Assembly: GCA_964537055.1 (NCBI GenBank) | Contig: CAZHYV010000007.1 | Location: forward strand, 62,001-126,000 | Direction: 5' to 3' | Length of the DNA stretch: 64,000 bases | Source of the DNA: CAZHYV01 sp964537055 | GTDB lineage: Bacteria > Myxococcota_A > Polyangia > Palsa-1104 > JAEUJZ01 | Program-made: the position numbers and the translations under genes | The notes under the pieces: model-generated | Seen by the model: the letters and a program-made list of their open reading frames with translations, nothing else | What the model was told of the DNA's origin: nothing | The model's database searches: none | Shown here: piece after piece, positions 44,150-53,204 of the stretch | Numbering within the stretch: position 1 is the stretch's first letter | How the letters are laid out: the number at the start of each line of letters is the position of its first letter

Positions 44150-45721
44150 TTACTGCTGTACGATCGTGAACTCAGTACGACGATCTGCGTCTTGGATCTG
44201 TACCTTGGTCATACCCCGTTGTTGCTCGGGTGTAAGAGCAGGACGTAATGGTCCGTATCCCTCGGAAGTTAACCGATCTGCCGAGATTCCGTGATCCACG
44301 AGGTACTTGAGCACTGAGGCTGCTCGATTTCTGGAAAGCTGTAGGTTCCATTTGAGCAAACCTCGTTTGTCCGTATGACCCTCGATATGAACCCTCATGG
44401 TTGGACGAGATTTAATTACATCCACCACCTCATCGAGAAGCGGGAAGGAGGCAGGCTTGATGTTCCACTTGTTGGTTGCAAACTGAATCTTCTGCAATAA
44501 CTTAATGTTATTTTGAGTTACCTGAACATACTTCCTCGGTGGTGGACATCCGTCTGTTTCCTTAGGCCCTGGCTCGTAAGGACATTTGTCAAGCCTATCT
44601 ACAATGCCGTCCTTATCGGTATCTGGTTCTTCTGGAGTTAGAGGACATCCCTCATTTTCAATCGGACCAGGGACCGTTGGGCATTTGTCAAGCTTATCAA
44701 TCAGACCATCTCCATCGGTATCAGGCTCCTCAGGTGTTGGGGTTGGTGGTGGCACAAGTTTGACGGGGACTGGCTTTTTCTCTTCCTTGATCTTTTCAAA
44801 CCCAATTCCTACAAAAAGACGAAATGCTGGCGAACCTGCTGCTGCTGCTGATCCGGCCAAAGGAAGGGTTGTCCCAACCCCACCAAGGGCCATAAACCCA
44901 GATTTGTGGTTCCAGCGGACACCAGCGTGGATATCCATGCTTGAGAAGATATACTGGCCATTGAAAATACTTGTTCCACCAGTCAATTCTAGCAATCCAC
45001 CCCAGCTTGAACTTCCAAAGGGAAGGTATCCACCCAACGCATACCTAATTTCGTGCGAATTGAGAGTGGTTGATAAAAATGCATCGCTGGTACGGCCTAA
45101 GAAGCTTAGGTTAAAAGCAACAAAAGCTCCTTTTTTGAATTTATAATCAAACGCGAACCGAATATCAAAGTTAACACTGCCGTCTCCTCGGAATTGGTCA
45201 GAGTTTCCAGTTGGGAAGATAATCTGTGGCACAAATGCTAATCCAAATCCTCCATCCTGGTTATTAAGAATTCGGAACTTCGTCATTAAACGGAGGTCCC
45301 CAACCCCACCGGATGTAAATTCAGGCACATCGGCCAAAGGAGTGTTTCTATCAAAATCTTGATAGGCGAAAATGGGGAGATCAATTCCAATTGACCACCA
45401 TTTTGTAAGACCAATCCCTGCCATCGCATGGAAAACGAGATTGTGGCGGATCGTTTCTGCAACCGTACCTGTCTGTTGATTGGTAACCACATCAACTTTA
45501 AGTAAGGTAAGAGGAAGGTAGGACCAATCCATAATCAAGCTTGCCATAGGCATCCACTGCCCTGGGGTTCTTGTTCCCTCTACTGTAATCACATTTTCTG
45601 GGCCTAAGGCAGGAAGAAATCTCTCGGTATTAAATTTTACCAGCCCATCTGCCTGGGCAGCCGTTACGGCAAAAGTACTTATCAACGTAGTCAAAATGGC
45701 AAGGCGCAAGCGATGCATCAT
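44150..45721 (-). CDS. OmpA-family outer-membrane protein with two TSP3-like repeats, copy 2
   Basis: 523 residues. Signal peptide to ITFAVTAAQA, about residue 24. The N-terminal barrel has ENVITVEGTRTPGQW near 38-52, HAMAGIGLTKWWSIGIDLPIFAYQDFDRNTP near 92 in outline and FPTGNSDQFRGDGS near 168, matching copy 1. Two Ca-type repeats follow (DTDGDGLIDKLDKCP and DTDKDGIVDRLDKCP, near 337-390), one more than in copy 1. The OmpA domain has IQFATNKWNIKP near 415 and VHIEGHTDKRGLLKWN near 440. GAGG precedes the ATG. It probably gives an abundant envelope protein. Confidence 0.87.
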   Translation of the reverse strand: MMHRLRLAILTTLISTFAVTAAQADGLVKFNTERFLPALGPENVITVEGTRTPGQWMPMASLIMDWSYLPLTLLKVDVVTNQQTGTVAETIRHNLVFHAMAGIGLTKWWSIGIDLPIFAYQDFDRNTPLADVPEFTSGGVGDLRLMTKFRILNNQDGGFGLAFVPQIIFPTGNSDQFRGDGSVNFDIRFAFDYKFKKGAFVAFNLSFLGRTSDAFLSTTLNSHEIRYALGGYLPFGSSSWGGLLELTGGTSIFNGQYIFSSMDIHAGVRWNHKSGFMALGGVGTTLPLAGSAAAAGSPAFRLFVGIGFEKIKEEKKPVPVKLVPPPTPTPEEPDTDGDGLIDKLDKCPTVPGPIENEGCPLTPEEPDTDKDGIVDRLDKCPYEPGPKETDGCPPPRKYVQVTQNNIKLLQKIQFATNKWNIKPASFPLLDEVVDVIKSRPTMRVHIEGHTDKRGLLKWNLQLSRNRAASVLKYLVDHGISADRLTSEGYGPLRPALTPEQQRGMTKVQIQDADRRTEFTIVQQ

Positions 45722-46115
45722 TGTAAACCTCTATATCTGTTAGTTTACAGCTCTCAAACGTTCTTCAAATCCTTCTTCTATCTCGGAAGAACGTAGATCT
45801 GTATTTATGTTAAGTTTCAATGCAAGAAACTTACATCGTGGACCCATGTACGTCAACCGACATTTTTCTAAACCGCTAAGAATACAAAGATATTTTTTTG
45901 TTTTGCCTGTATGGAGAATGACTACATATACTACAAAAGTGGCCAAAAATTACAAATAGTGGTAACCGATAAAATGAAACCGATCTGAGAAAAAAGTGCC
46001 TCTTTTTGTACGTATTTTAGGGCAAGTCTCATTTTTCTTTTCCAAAACTTCGACTCCCAGTTTACAAGGATAAGAAATAAACCTATTTATAGAAGAATAT
46101 CTATAAGGATTTTTT
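45722..46115. other. intergenic region upstream of an ompA-type gene and trmB
   Basis: A 394-base gap between divergent genes, A/T-rich. A TTGACG at about 45856-45861 on the minus strand, 17 bases before TAAGTT, is a weak candidate for the promoter of the OmpA gene. The plus side has TTTATAGAAGAATATCTATAAGG before trmB, with AAGGA as the likely ribosome site. Open frames across the gap (minus 45740-45946 and 45950-46147) lack ribosome sites and conserved features and I do not count them as genes. Confidence 0.45.
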
Positions 46116-46838
46116 GTGAACGAACATGATCGCACCGATGCCTTCACGCAGGCTCTCTATCCCGCTGGTTTAGGACTTCCTTCCGAGCAAGTCCCCCAAT
46201 CTACGCCTTCAAGACGACGAAGGGTTCGCCAGCACGTCAACCCTCTACAAACAGGATTTTCACGTATACATTCAGATAGAACGGCTCCTCTTTTTGCTTC
46301 TCTGCCAGGCCCCTTAGAGGTTGAGTTTGGGTGTGCAGAAGCGGAGTTTCTCTTCCAGAAAGCAGGCCTATGTCCGAATGCTTACTACATTGGGCTTGAA
46401 ATTCGACAAGAGCTGGTTGACCGTGTAAATCGGAGAGCACAGCGGCAGGGATTTTCGCAGGTCCGTGCTATCCTCACCAACCTCAATCACGATCTCCCTG
46501 CCCTCTTTCTCCCTAACCAACTTGAGCATATCTACATTAATTTTCCTGATCCTTGGTTTAAGAAAGACCAGCATAAACGTCGTATTGTACAACTAACATG
46601 GGCCAGGCAAGTTCTTTCATTTCTAAAGCCAGGAGGCTCTCTTTTCTTTCAAAGCGATGTCTTTGAACTTGCCCTAGAAGCGATGTCAGTGTTTGAACAA
46701 ACAGAGGGACTAAAAAACACGAGAGGGGAATGGTCTTTTCTGGGCGCCAACCCTTACGGAGTAAAGTCTCTTCGTGAAATGAGAGTTGAAGAAAAAGGCC
46801 TCCCTGTTTGGAGGATACTTTACCAAAAGGATGGGTAG
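46116..46838 (+). CDS. trmB: tRNA (guanine-N7-)-methyltransferase TrmB
   Basis: 240 residues from GTG 46116, which has AAGGA 6 bases upstream. The SAM-binding strand is LEVEFGCAEAEFLFQKA near 68 and the signature IYINFPDPWFKKDQHKRRIVQ lies near 142-162 in outline. The N-terminal 60 residues are a variable basic extension. It methylates G46 of tRNAs. The next gene, a ComF-type protein, begins at the base right after its stop, so the two are translationally coupled. Confidence 0.94.
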   Translation: MNEHDRTDAFTQALYPAGLGLPSEQVPQSTPSRRRRVRQHVNPLQTGFSRIHSDRTAPLFASLPGPLEVEFGCAEAEFLFQKAGLCPNAYYIGLEIRQELVDRVNRRAQRQGFSQVRAILTNLNHDLPALFLPNQLEHIYINFPDPWFKKDQHKRRIVQLTWARQVLSFLKPGGSLFFQSDVFELALEAMSVFEQTEGLKNTRGEWSFLGANPYGVKSLREMRVEEKGLPVWRILYQKDG

Positions 46839-47624
46839 ATGGGTTCTTTGATCTCTAGGTTACATGAAATGATATCCTATCTGTGCTGGCCTCGATTTTG
46901 TACCGGTTGCGGATCTCAGCTTCCTCCTTCCGATTCTTCTTGTTTCTGCAAACATTGCCAAAACACCCTAATCCCTATCCATCCTCTCACCTCTTGCCCA
47001 GTATGCTCGTGCCCTTTTCTAGACGCTGCCTCTTTCTCAAACCATGGACAGAAGCCCCAAAAATTGAGGTGCAAAGATTGTCTTTTCCTCGCTCCTGTCT
47101 TTCACAGAATCACTGCGGCTTACGAATATGGGGGTCTTCTAGTTGGGACCATTCATAAAATGAAGTGGGGAGGACAGGATCACCTGGCAAAACCCCTCGC
47201 CTCTCTGCTTCTCCCCCAATTCCTAGACTGTATGACTCGTTGCGACCTGGTGCTCTCTATTCCCCTCGATCGTATTCGCTTAGCAAAGCGTGGTTTCAAT
47301 CAAACGGTACTTCTCTCCGAACATCTAAACCGCTTTGTCAAAAACCGATATCCTATCTATCACCACCTTCTTCTTCGTCTAAAACCTAGCTTGTTCATGC
47401 CCCACAAAGATCGAGCAGCTCGGCTAAAACAGACCCAAAATGCATTTGTGATATCGAAACGAGGACCCTCGCTACTCCGAGGACGCAGCATTCTCTTGGT
47501 CGATGATGTTGTAACCACCGGTTCGACCTTACAAGCTTGCAGCCTGGCGTTGCTAGAGGCAGGAGCAAACCGTGTAGAAGGGCTTGCTCTTTGCCGGGCA
47601 TCCGAAAGCCATTCTCTCATGTGA
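46839..47624 (+). CDS. comF: ComF/ComFC family phosphoribosyltransferase-like protein
   Basis: 261 residues. The N-terminus has a zinc-binding Cys set (FCTGCG near 20, CFCKHC near 35, CPVCSCPF near 54 and CKDC near 78). The phosphoribosyltransferase domain ends in ILLVDDVVTTGSTLQAC near 220-236, the PRPP-binding motif. FNQTVLLSEHL near 158 is also typical. Members take part in competence-related DNA uptake or phosphoribosyl chemistry; in non-competent bacteria the role is unknown. It directly follows trmB. Confidence 0.88.
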   Translation: MGSLISRLHEMISYLCWPRFCTGCGSQLPPSDSSCFCKHCQNTLIPIHPLTSCPVCSCPFLDAASFSNHGQKPQKLRCKDCLFLAPVFHRITAAYEYGGLLVGTIHKMKWGGQDHLAKPLASLLLPQFLDCMTRCDLVLSIPLDRIRLAKRGFNQTVLLSEHLNRFVKNRYPIYHHLLLRLKPSLFMPHKDRAARLKQTQNAFVISKRGPSLLRGRSILLVDDVVTTGSTLQACSLALLEAGANRVEGLALCRASESHSLM

Positions 47625-47653
47625 TCGTAATGAAACCTACTGATGCCATACTG

Positions 47654-47679
47654 AGAGTTCCTTCGATCCCAAGAACTCT
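47654..47679 (+). terminator. possible terminator hairpin after comF
   Basis: AGAGTTC at 47654-47660 pairs with GAACTCT at 47673-47679 across a 12-base loop, and TCCAACTTTTC follows. It lies 29 bases after the comF stop and before the EamA gene on the same strand. The U-tract is broken, so the call is tentative. Confidence 0.3.
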
Positions 47680-47745
47680 TCCAACTTTTCGGTTTCATAT
47701 TCTTTGGTTTCATATAGATTTGTAAAGAATTCAGCAGGCGATCTT

Positions 47746-48687
47746 ATGACAAAATCTTGGGGCCTTGTATTAATGGTACTGTGTGCTTTCTTCTTTGCCT
47801 CCATGGCAGTAATAGGAAAGCAGGCCTTCCATGCAATTCCTGCAGAGCAGGTTGCTTTTGTCCGATTCCTTGTTGGAATTCTGATTGTTCTCATCCGCGC
47901 ACTTATTGGACCTCGTCTTCGCTCTCGGAATTGGAAGATTCTTCTTTTTCGCGGCATTTTAAGCGGAAGTTCTGTTCTTCTTTACTTCATTGCAATGAAG
48001 GGGCTCCCTATTGGAATTGCAAGCCTTCTTAACTATAGCTCTCCTGTCTTTTCGTTTTTGTGGGCTGTTCTTTTTCTGAAAGAACATTTCTCCTTACGTT
48101 CTCTTTGTGCGCTGGGCGTTACAATGGTGGGCATTGTTGTAATCACCTGGGGTAGTCTAAATTCTGCCCAACCCGTTTTCACCCAAACAGGAGGGGATCA
48201 TTCAACCCTATTTTACATCATGATAGGTATCGCCTCTGCCGTGGTGGGAGGAGCCGGAGTAGCAACCATCCGGTCTGCGCGGAAGAGCGAAGGAGCCTGG
48301 GAGCTTTTCCTCTCATTTTGTATCATAGGAGCGTTTATTACAGGAGTTCCCTCGGTATTTTCATGGAAGCATCCTACGACAACCGAATGGTTTTATTTAG
48401 GTGGTGTAGGCATCACAGCTGCAGCTGGACAGCTTTGTATGACGTACGCGCTAAAAGAGGTGAGTACACTCTTGGGAGGCTTAATTATGCTCCTCATTCC
48501 AGTACTGACGATGATTGTAGGTATTCTATTTTTAGGGGATCGGATCAATCTTCTTGGAATTTTTGGGGGGACCCTTACCCTCGCTGGAATTTCTTATGGA
48601 ATGCTTCTAACGACAACTCCTTCTCCTACAAAAATGAGTCCGCCGCCCCCATCGATTCATTCTGATTCGTCTCCTACAGACAAATAG
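47746..48687 (+). CDS. EamA/DMT-family permease
   Basis: 313 residues from ATG 47746 (AGGCG upstream); the frame opens at TTG 47704. It has ten hydrophobic segments in two EamA halves: MVLCAFFFASMAVIGKQA in the first helix, PEEQ-like VRFLVGIL, LNYSSPVFSFLWAVLFLKEH near 86 and the second half ending TYALKEVSTLLGGLIMLLIPVLTMIVGILFLGDRI in outline, with EXG-type termini. Members export amino acids, nucleosides or drugs; the substrate cannot be inferred. It converges on 48733. Confidence 0.88.
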   Translation: MTKSWGLVLMVLCAFFFASMAVIGKQAFHAIPAEQVAFVRFLVGILIVLIRALIGPRLRSRNWKILLFRGILSGSSVLLYFIAMKGLPIGIASLLNYSSPVFSFLWAVLFLKEHFSLRSLCALGVTMVGIVVITWGSLNSAQPVFTQTGGDHSTLFYIMIGIASAVVGGAGVATIRSARKSEGAWELFLSFCIIGAFITGVPSVFSWKHPTTTEWFYLGGVGITAAAGQLCMTYALKEVSTLLGGLIMLLIPVLTMIVGILFLGDRINLLGIFGGTLTLAGISYGMLLTTTPSPTKMSPPPPSIHSDSSPTDK

Positions 48688-48717
48688 GTATAGATAAAGG
48701 AACGGCCTCGTAGGAAT

Positions 48718-48750
48718 ACTTGTAGTCTCGCCCTAAGGGACACTACAAGT
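48718..48750. terminator. inverted repeat between convergent genes, possible bidirectional terminator
   Basis: ACTTGTAGT at 48718-48726 is the exact reverse complement of ACTACAAGT at 48742-48750, with an inner CCC-TAA-GGG. The stop codon of the minus-strand gene lies in the loop. No clear U-tract follows on either strand, so it may act as a weak bidirectional terminator or transcript-end stabiliser. Confidence 0.4.
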
Positions 48751-49356
48751 GCGGGCAGTGGCAAAGGGTAATAGTGACTCAGGGGTAGAGTACTCATGGA
48801 AAAGTTGGGTTAGGGCCGCCTGATATTCTTCTTCCCCGATCCAAGACTTCGAGGCTTGTAAGAGAATACTCCCACAAAGAGAAGCGGTAAAATCAGGATC
48901 CAAGGTAATTGTTCGATTCAGATATTCTTGGCCCGTTACAAGATCGCGAGCCAGAATTTGTAGATTAGCGCCATTCCATAAGTCCGGAGGGATTCTTTCT
49001 GCGGCAGACACACGGTGCCACTGATAAACAGAAAATAGCCAGGGTTGTGATTCGAACCGGCAAAAAAACAAAAGCATCCCATTTTTTGTAACCAAAGCAA
49101 ACTCTGCCTTGCCACTATGAATTTTTCGAATTTCTTCAAAATTCGGGGAGTCGAGAAAAATGGTCAACTGATGAGAAGATTGAGCAAACGTATAATGGAC
49201 ATAAGGCTTGGCAGAGACTTTTCTTTCTAAACGCCCCTGCTCTAAAGAAGGAAACTGAAGAACAGATGTGAAAAGAGGAATAGAGGATAACCATCTTTTT
49301 ATAGGAGCAAATACAGTTGGAACCAGGGATGCCGATCGCAGATTCGGTTCACTCAT
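48733..49356 (-). CDS. protein of unknown function
   Basis: 207 residues from ATG 49356 (MSEPNLRS); the frame opens at a TTG at 49392. No signal peptide or membrane helix. Mixed alpha/beta composition with aromatic-rich strands (ALVTKNGMLLFFCRFESQPWLFSVYQWHRVSAAERIP in outline, near 90). A Cys pair may occur (SLCGS near 171 and TARTC at the end). It matches nothing I know. No strong ribosome site precedes the ATG, which lowers the confidence in this start. Confidence 0.55.
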   Translation of the reverse strand: MSEPNLRSASLVPTVFAPIKRWLSSIPLFTSVLQFPSLEQGRLERKVSAKPYVHYTFAQSSHQLTIFLDSPNFEEIRKIHSGKAEFALVTKNGMLLFFCRFESQPWLFSVYQWHRVSAAERIPPDLWNGANLQILARDLVTGQEYLNRTITLDPDFTASLCGSILLQASKSWIGEEEYQAALTQLFHEYSTPESLLPFATARTCSVP

Positions 49357-49414
49357 GTAATGCAATGTAGGATAATGTGCAGAAATGAGCAAGAAAAAAT
49401 GTTTTTTTCACCAC

Positions 49415-50206
49415 TTACAAAGAAGTGTCTAATGAATCCGTCAGATCGATTCCCACGGGACAGTGGTCGCTGCCAAGCACATCCGAACAAATAAACGCAT
49501 CTTGAAGCCGAGGCAAAAGCGTTTTGCTGATCAGCACATAATCGATCCTCCATCCCACATTGCGTTCACGGGCATTCGCTAAGGGACTCCACCAAGAATA
49601 GGCCTCTTTGTCCCCATGCATATACCGAAATGTATCGATCAGGCCAGTCTCTAGCCAGTCTCCGAATAATTTTCTCTCCTCCGGCAAGAACCCTGAGATT
49701 TTTTGATTGCTCTTCCAATTTTTCAGGTCAATCTCTTGGTGGGCTGTATTGTAATCTCCCATCACCACCACCTCCTGTCCCTGACTACGTAAAGCATTTA
49801 GATGCTGGAGCACTCGATCGTAGAAAGCCATCTTAAACGGCACCCGGCTATTATCCCGCGCTGACCCTTTTCCATTCGGAAAATACACATTCAAAATGGA
49901 GAGTTTGCCGAAATCTACCTGTTGAAATCGACCTTCTCTATCGTAATCGGCTACCTCTAGGGATGCTAGGTAGCGATCAGGCTTGCGCTTACAATAGAGG
50001 GCCGTCCCACTATACCCTTTTTTCTCGGCATACGCGTAGTATGCAGAAAAATCCTCGGGTGGATTTAATTCTTTGGGAATCTGATGATCGGAAATCTTTG
50101 TCTCTTGAAGACCTACGACATCTGCCTTGCTCTGCTTTAACCAAGAAAGAAATCCTTTGTTTTGTACTGCCCGAAGTCCATTTACATTCCAAGATATAAT
50201 TCGCAT
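49415..50206 (-). CDS. xthA: exodeoxyribonuclease III (AP endonuclease)
   Basis: 263 residues from ATG 50206, preceded by GAGG 5 bases upstream; the frame extends to 50263. The start MRIISWNVNGLRA and the motifs LQETKIS near 36, KGYSGTALYCKRKP near 64, GDYNTAHQEIDL near 150, and SDHCPVGI near the end define the ExoIII/APE1 family. The Glu of LQE and the Asp and His of SDH are catalytic. It acts in base-excision repair at abasic sites and fits the EndoQ and MutS repair set in this window. Confidence 0.95.
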   Translation of the reverse strand: MRIISWNVNGLRAVQNKGFLSWLKQSKADVVGLQETKISDHQIPKELNPPEDFSAYYAYAEKKGYSGTALYCKRKPDRYLASLEVADYDREGRFQQVDFGKLSILNVYFPNGKGSARDNSRVPFKMAFYDRVLQHLNALRSQGQEVVVMGDYNTAHQEIDLKNWKSNQKISGFLPEERKLFGDWLETGLIDTFRYMHGDKEAYSWWSPLANARERNVGWRIDYVLISKTLLPRLQDAFICSDVLGSDHCPVGIDLTDSLDTSL

Positions 50207-50321
50207 GTAACACCTCATGAGTCCTAAAGTTCTCAAGAAGAAAAATAAGAAAAATTTAAACAACTTAAAAATTATATTTATTTTTCTTCTTGCTACTTCG
50301 TGTAGTTTATGTAGGAGATAA

Positions 50322-51710
50322 ATGTTTATGGCATCTGCACAACCGCTCCCTTATGCAAAGGTAAAACATCCTAAAGAGCTATCTATCATCTTTATGACTG
50401 AGCTTTGGGAGCGGTTTGGATACTACTTGATGTTGGCTCTTTTTACACTGTATTTAACAAGCCACCTCAAGATGGACGATGAACAGGCCTCTAAGCTGTA
50501 CGGCTTCTTCATCGCAGGTGTTTACTTTACTCCTTTCTTCGGGGGAATCCTTGCTGATAAACTCCTTGGATATCGTCGTTCGGTAATCATTGGTGCAGGA
50601 CTTTTATCTCTTGGATATGGATGGCTTGCCTTTATTGCTGATCGCATCCATGCCCCTACTTACTCTTTGTATGGCTGTCTGGTCCTTATCACAATTGGAA
50701 ATGGTTTCTTTAAACCCAATATAAGTACATTGGTTGGGAATCTATATCCCCAAGGCGATCCCAGAAGGGATGCTGGATTTAGTATCTTTTATATGGCTGT
50801 TAACGTAGGTGGACTGCTCTCTCCCTTTGTCGGCGTATGGCTTGGAAACAAATACGGGCCCTCTGCAGCGTTCGGTGCAGCTGCCGTGGGAATGTTCATC
50901 GGATTTTTGACGTTTACCTTTCAAAGTCATCGCCTGAAAGCTGCCGATCAACGCTCGAGCGTTTCTGCGATTCTTCATGTTCCCCTTCCGAAGCAGTATG
51001 AAGATCACCGTGAGCCCCCCGAAGTAGAACGACGAAGAATTTTTGCAATTTTCATTATGTGCGTCGTGGTCGCCTTCTTTTGGATGGTCTTTCATCAAAA
51101 CGGGAGCACGCTCAACTTTTTCGCACAAAAGCATACGGATCTCACGTTCAATGGGCTTATCCCTGCTTGGGTCTTTGCGGCAAAAGATCAGGATAACAGC
51201 TACGCAGGCGCCATCTTGCAAGCGGTGAACCCTTTGTTTGTTATCATTTTTACCTTTCCCTTGATTGCCCTGTTTAACTTCTTGCGAGCAAGAAAAATGG
51301 AGCCCACCACCCCCACCAAAATTGGAATCGGAATGCTTCTGACCGCAGCTTCTTGGGTGATTATGGTCATCGCATCGATTCAAGGGGGAAATAACGGACA
51401 GGTCAGCCCATGGTGGCTTATCTCTACCTACCTAGTGATGACGTTGGGGGAACTTAACCTTTCACCCCTCGGTACTTCGCTGGTCACCAAGTTAGCTCCA
51501 AGGCGGATGACCGCAATGATGCTTGGGGTTTGGTATTTAGCAACTTCCCTAGGAAATTACCTCGCAGGTGCCTTAGGAAAATTTTGGAAGAGATGGCCCC
51601 ACGACAAATTCTTTTTGCTCCTGGTGGCCACTTCTCTCTTTTCAGCACTCATTTTGTTTTTGTTTCTTCCCTTTTTAAACCGAACGTTACCAAAACAGAA
51701 AACCCCTTAA
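50322..51710 (+). CDS. POT-family proton-dependent oligopeptide transporter, copy 1
   Basis: 462 residues with the POT signature: ELWERFGYYLM (ExxER) near 28, LYGFFIAGVYFTPFFGGILADKLLG near 65 in outline, GNGFFKPNISTLVGNLYP near 126-143, and INVGGLLSPF-like NVGGLLSPFVG near 163. About twelve to fourteen transmembrane helices. The start ATG 50322 has AGGAG 6 bases upstream. POT proteins import di- and tripeptides with protons. The next gene, 10 bases on, is a close relative. Confidence 0.93.
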   Translation: MFMASAQPLPYAKVKHPKELSIIFMTELWERFGYYLMLALFTLYLTSHLKMDDEQASKLYGFFIAGVYFTPFFGGILADKLLGYRRSVIIGAGLLSLGYGWLAFIADRIHAPTYSLYGCLVLITIGNGFFKPNISTLVGNLYPQGDPRRDAGFSIFYMAVNVGGLLSPFVGVWLGNKYGPSAAFGAAAVGMFIGFLTFTFQSHRLKAADQRSSVSAILHVPLPKQYEDHREPPEVERRRIFAIFIMCVVVAFFWMVFHQNGSTLNFFAQKHTDLTFNGLIPAWVFAAKDQDNSYAGAILQAVNPLFVIIFTFPLIALFNFLRARKMEPTTPTKIGIGMLLTAASWVIMVIASIQGGNNGQVSPWWLISTYLVMTLGELNLSPLGTSLVTKLAPRRMTAMMLGVWYLATSLGNYLAGALGKFWKRWPHDKFFLLLVATSLFSALILFLFLPFLNRTLPKQKTP

Positions 51711-51720
51711 CCGAAAGAAC

Positions 51721-53073
51721 ATGAGAGAACGTATGACCGCACCTCCTCAACCTTCTCAGAAACACCCCGCACTGCTTTACGTTTTATTTTCCACGGAATT
51801 GTGGGAACGCTTTGCCTACTACTTGATGGTGGGTTTATTCACTATTTATCTTGTAGATAAACTGAACTTACCACAGAACGAAGCTTCTCAGCTGTACGGC
51901 AATTTTACAGCGTTGGTTTACTTTATTCCTTTAATTGGTGGCTTTGTCGCAGACCGATTGCTTGGATTTCGCCTCACCATCATTATAGGGGCATTACTCA
52001 TGGCGATAGGCTACTTCCTGATGGCGTACACTGCATACCAGCAAGAGACCCATGTCAGCTATATGCTCTACGCTGCTCTTGGGATTGCCGCCTTTGGAAA
52101 TGGTCTCTTTAAACCAAATATTAGCTCTATGGTTGGGAATCTATATCCCCAAGGTGATCCCAGAAGAGATTCAGCTTTTAGTATTTTCTATGTAGGAATT
52201 AACATCGGAGCCTTCCTCGGCCCTATCATTGGTGGAGAGCTACGGATGTTCCAGTGGTGGTATGCCTTCTTTGCGGCAGGAGTAGGCATGCTTTTAGCCA
52301 TGTTTATTTTCCTCATCTTTTACAGAAAACTGAAGATGGCTGATATTCGCTCGAGTGTTTCTGCAGTTCTTCAGGTAGCTCTACCCAAGCAATACCAAGA
52401 TCCGCCAGAATCTCCGAAAGTCGAGAGAAACCGAATTATTTCTATCTTTCTTCTGGCCATTGTGGTCATGTTTTTCTGGATGTCGTTCCATCAAAATGGG
52501 ACCACCCTCACCTTCTGGGCAAAAGATCATACCGACCTTACGCTTGGTGGTTTGTTCCCCAAAGGGATCAACCCAGAGCACTTTCAGTCCGTCAATCCCT
52601 TCTTCATTTTTGTTCTTACCATGCCTGTCGTTTGGGTATACAAGTGGATGAGGAAAAAAGGCTTTGAACCCTCGACTCCCACAAAAATTGGGATTGGGAT
52701 GATCTTCGTGGCACTCTCGTTCGCTCTTATGGTCATTGCTTCCCTGGCAGGCGGGAACACCGGTAAAGTCCACATGGGATGGCTCATCGCTTGCTACTTT
52801 ATTATGACGCTTGGCGAGCTCAATCTATCGCCCATGGGTCTTTCGCTGGTGACAAAGCTTTCTCCAGCGCGGATGGTAGGCGCAATGATGGGCGTTTGGT
52901 TCATTGCCACAGCCATTGGAAATAAGCTGGTCGGAGTCACGGGAGGAAAGTGGACGATTTGGAGCCACAGCAAGCTCTTTCTTGTATTGACCCTAAGCTC
53001 CGTTGCTGCTGCTGCCCTCTTGTTTATCTTTAGGCCGTTTATGAAACGCGCCATGCCTAAAGAAAAATCGTAG
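51721..53073 (+). CDS. POT-family proton-dependent oligopeptide transporter, copy 2
   Basis: 450 residues. Same features as copy 1: ELWERFAYYLM near 27, LYGNFTALVYFIPLIGGFVADRLLGFR near 60 in outline, GNGLFKPNISSMVGNLYP near 126 and INIGAFLGPI near 160. It starts 10 bases after copy 1 stops, so the pair is one operon. Copies differ in their linkers (copy 1 has an extra AKDQDNSYAGA stretch), so they probably differ in peptide preference. Duplicated peptide import fits an organism that obtains amino acids from a host or prey. Confidence 0.93.
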   Translation: MRERMTAPPQPSQKHPALLYVLFSTELWERFAYYLMVGLFTIYLVDKLNLPQNEASQLYGNFTALVYFIPLIGGFVADRLLGFRLTIIIGALLMAIGYFLMAYTAYQQETHVSYMLYAALGIAAFGNGLFKPNISSMVGNLYPQGDPRRDSAFSIFYVGINIGAFLGPIIGGELRMFQWWYAFFAAGVGMLLAMFIFLIFYRKLKMADIRSSVSAVLQVALPKQYQDPPESPKVERNRIISIFLLAIVVMFFWMSFHQNGTTLTFWAKDHTDLTLGGLFPKGINPEHFQSVNPFFIFVLTMPVVWVYKWMRKKGFEPSTPTKIGIGMIFVALSFALMVIASLAGGNTGKVHMGWLIACYFIMTLGELNLSPMGLSLVTKLSPARMVGAMMGVWFIATAIGNKLVGVTGGKWTIWSHSKLFLVLTLSSVAAAALLFIFRPFMKRAMPKEKS

Positions 53074-53204
53074 GCATCGCTTTCTGAACCATTCTCGTAT
53101 TCCCTCCTGTCTTAGCATTTCAACCTGATTGCTGGACTCTACCATTGGGAGATTCTGCATGAGAACCCATAAGCCCCCTTTGGTAGGGTCCAATAGGAAT
53201 CAAT

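Noticed and set aside
45740..46147. Two minus-strand frames of 65-68 codons in the trmB/ompA gap
   Set aside because: No ribosome sites, no signal or conserved blocks, and A/T-rich composition; they look like chance.
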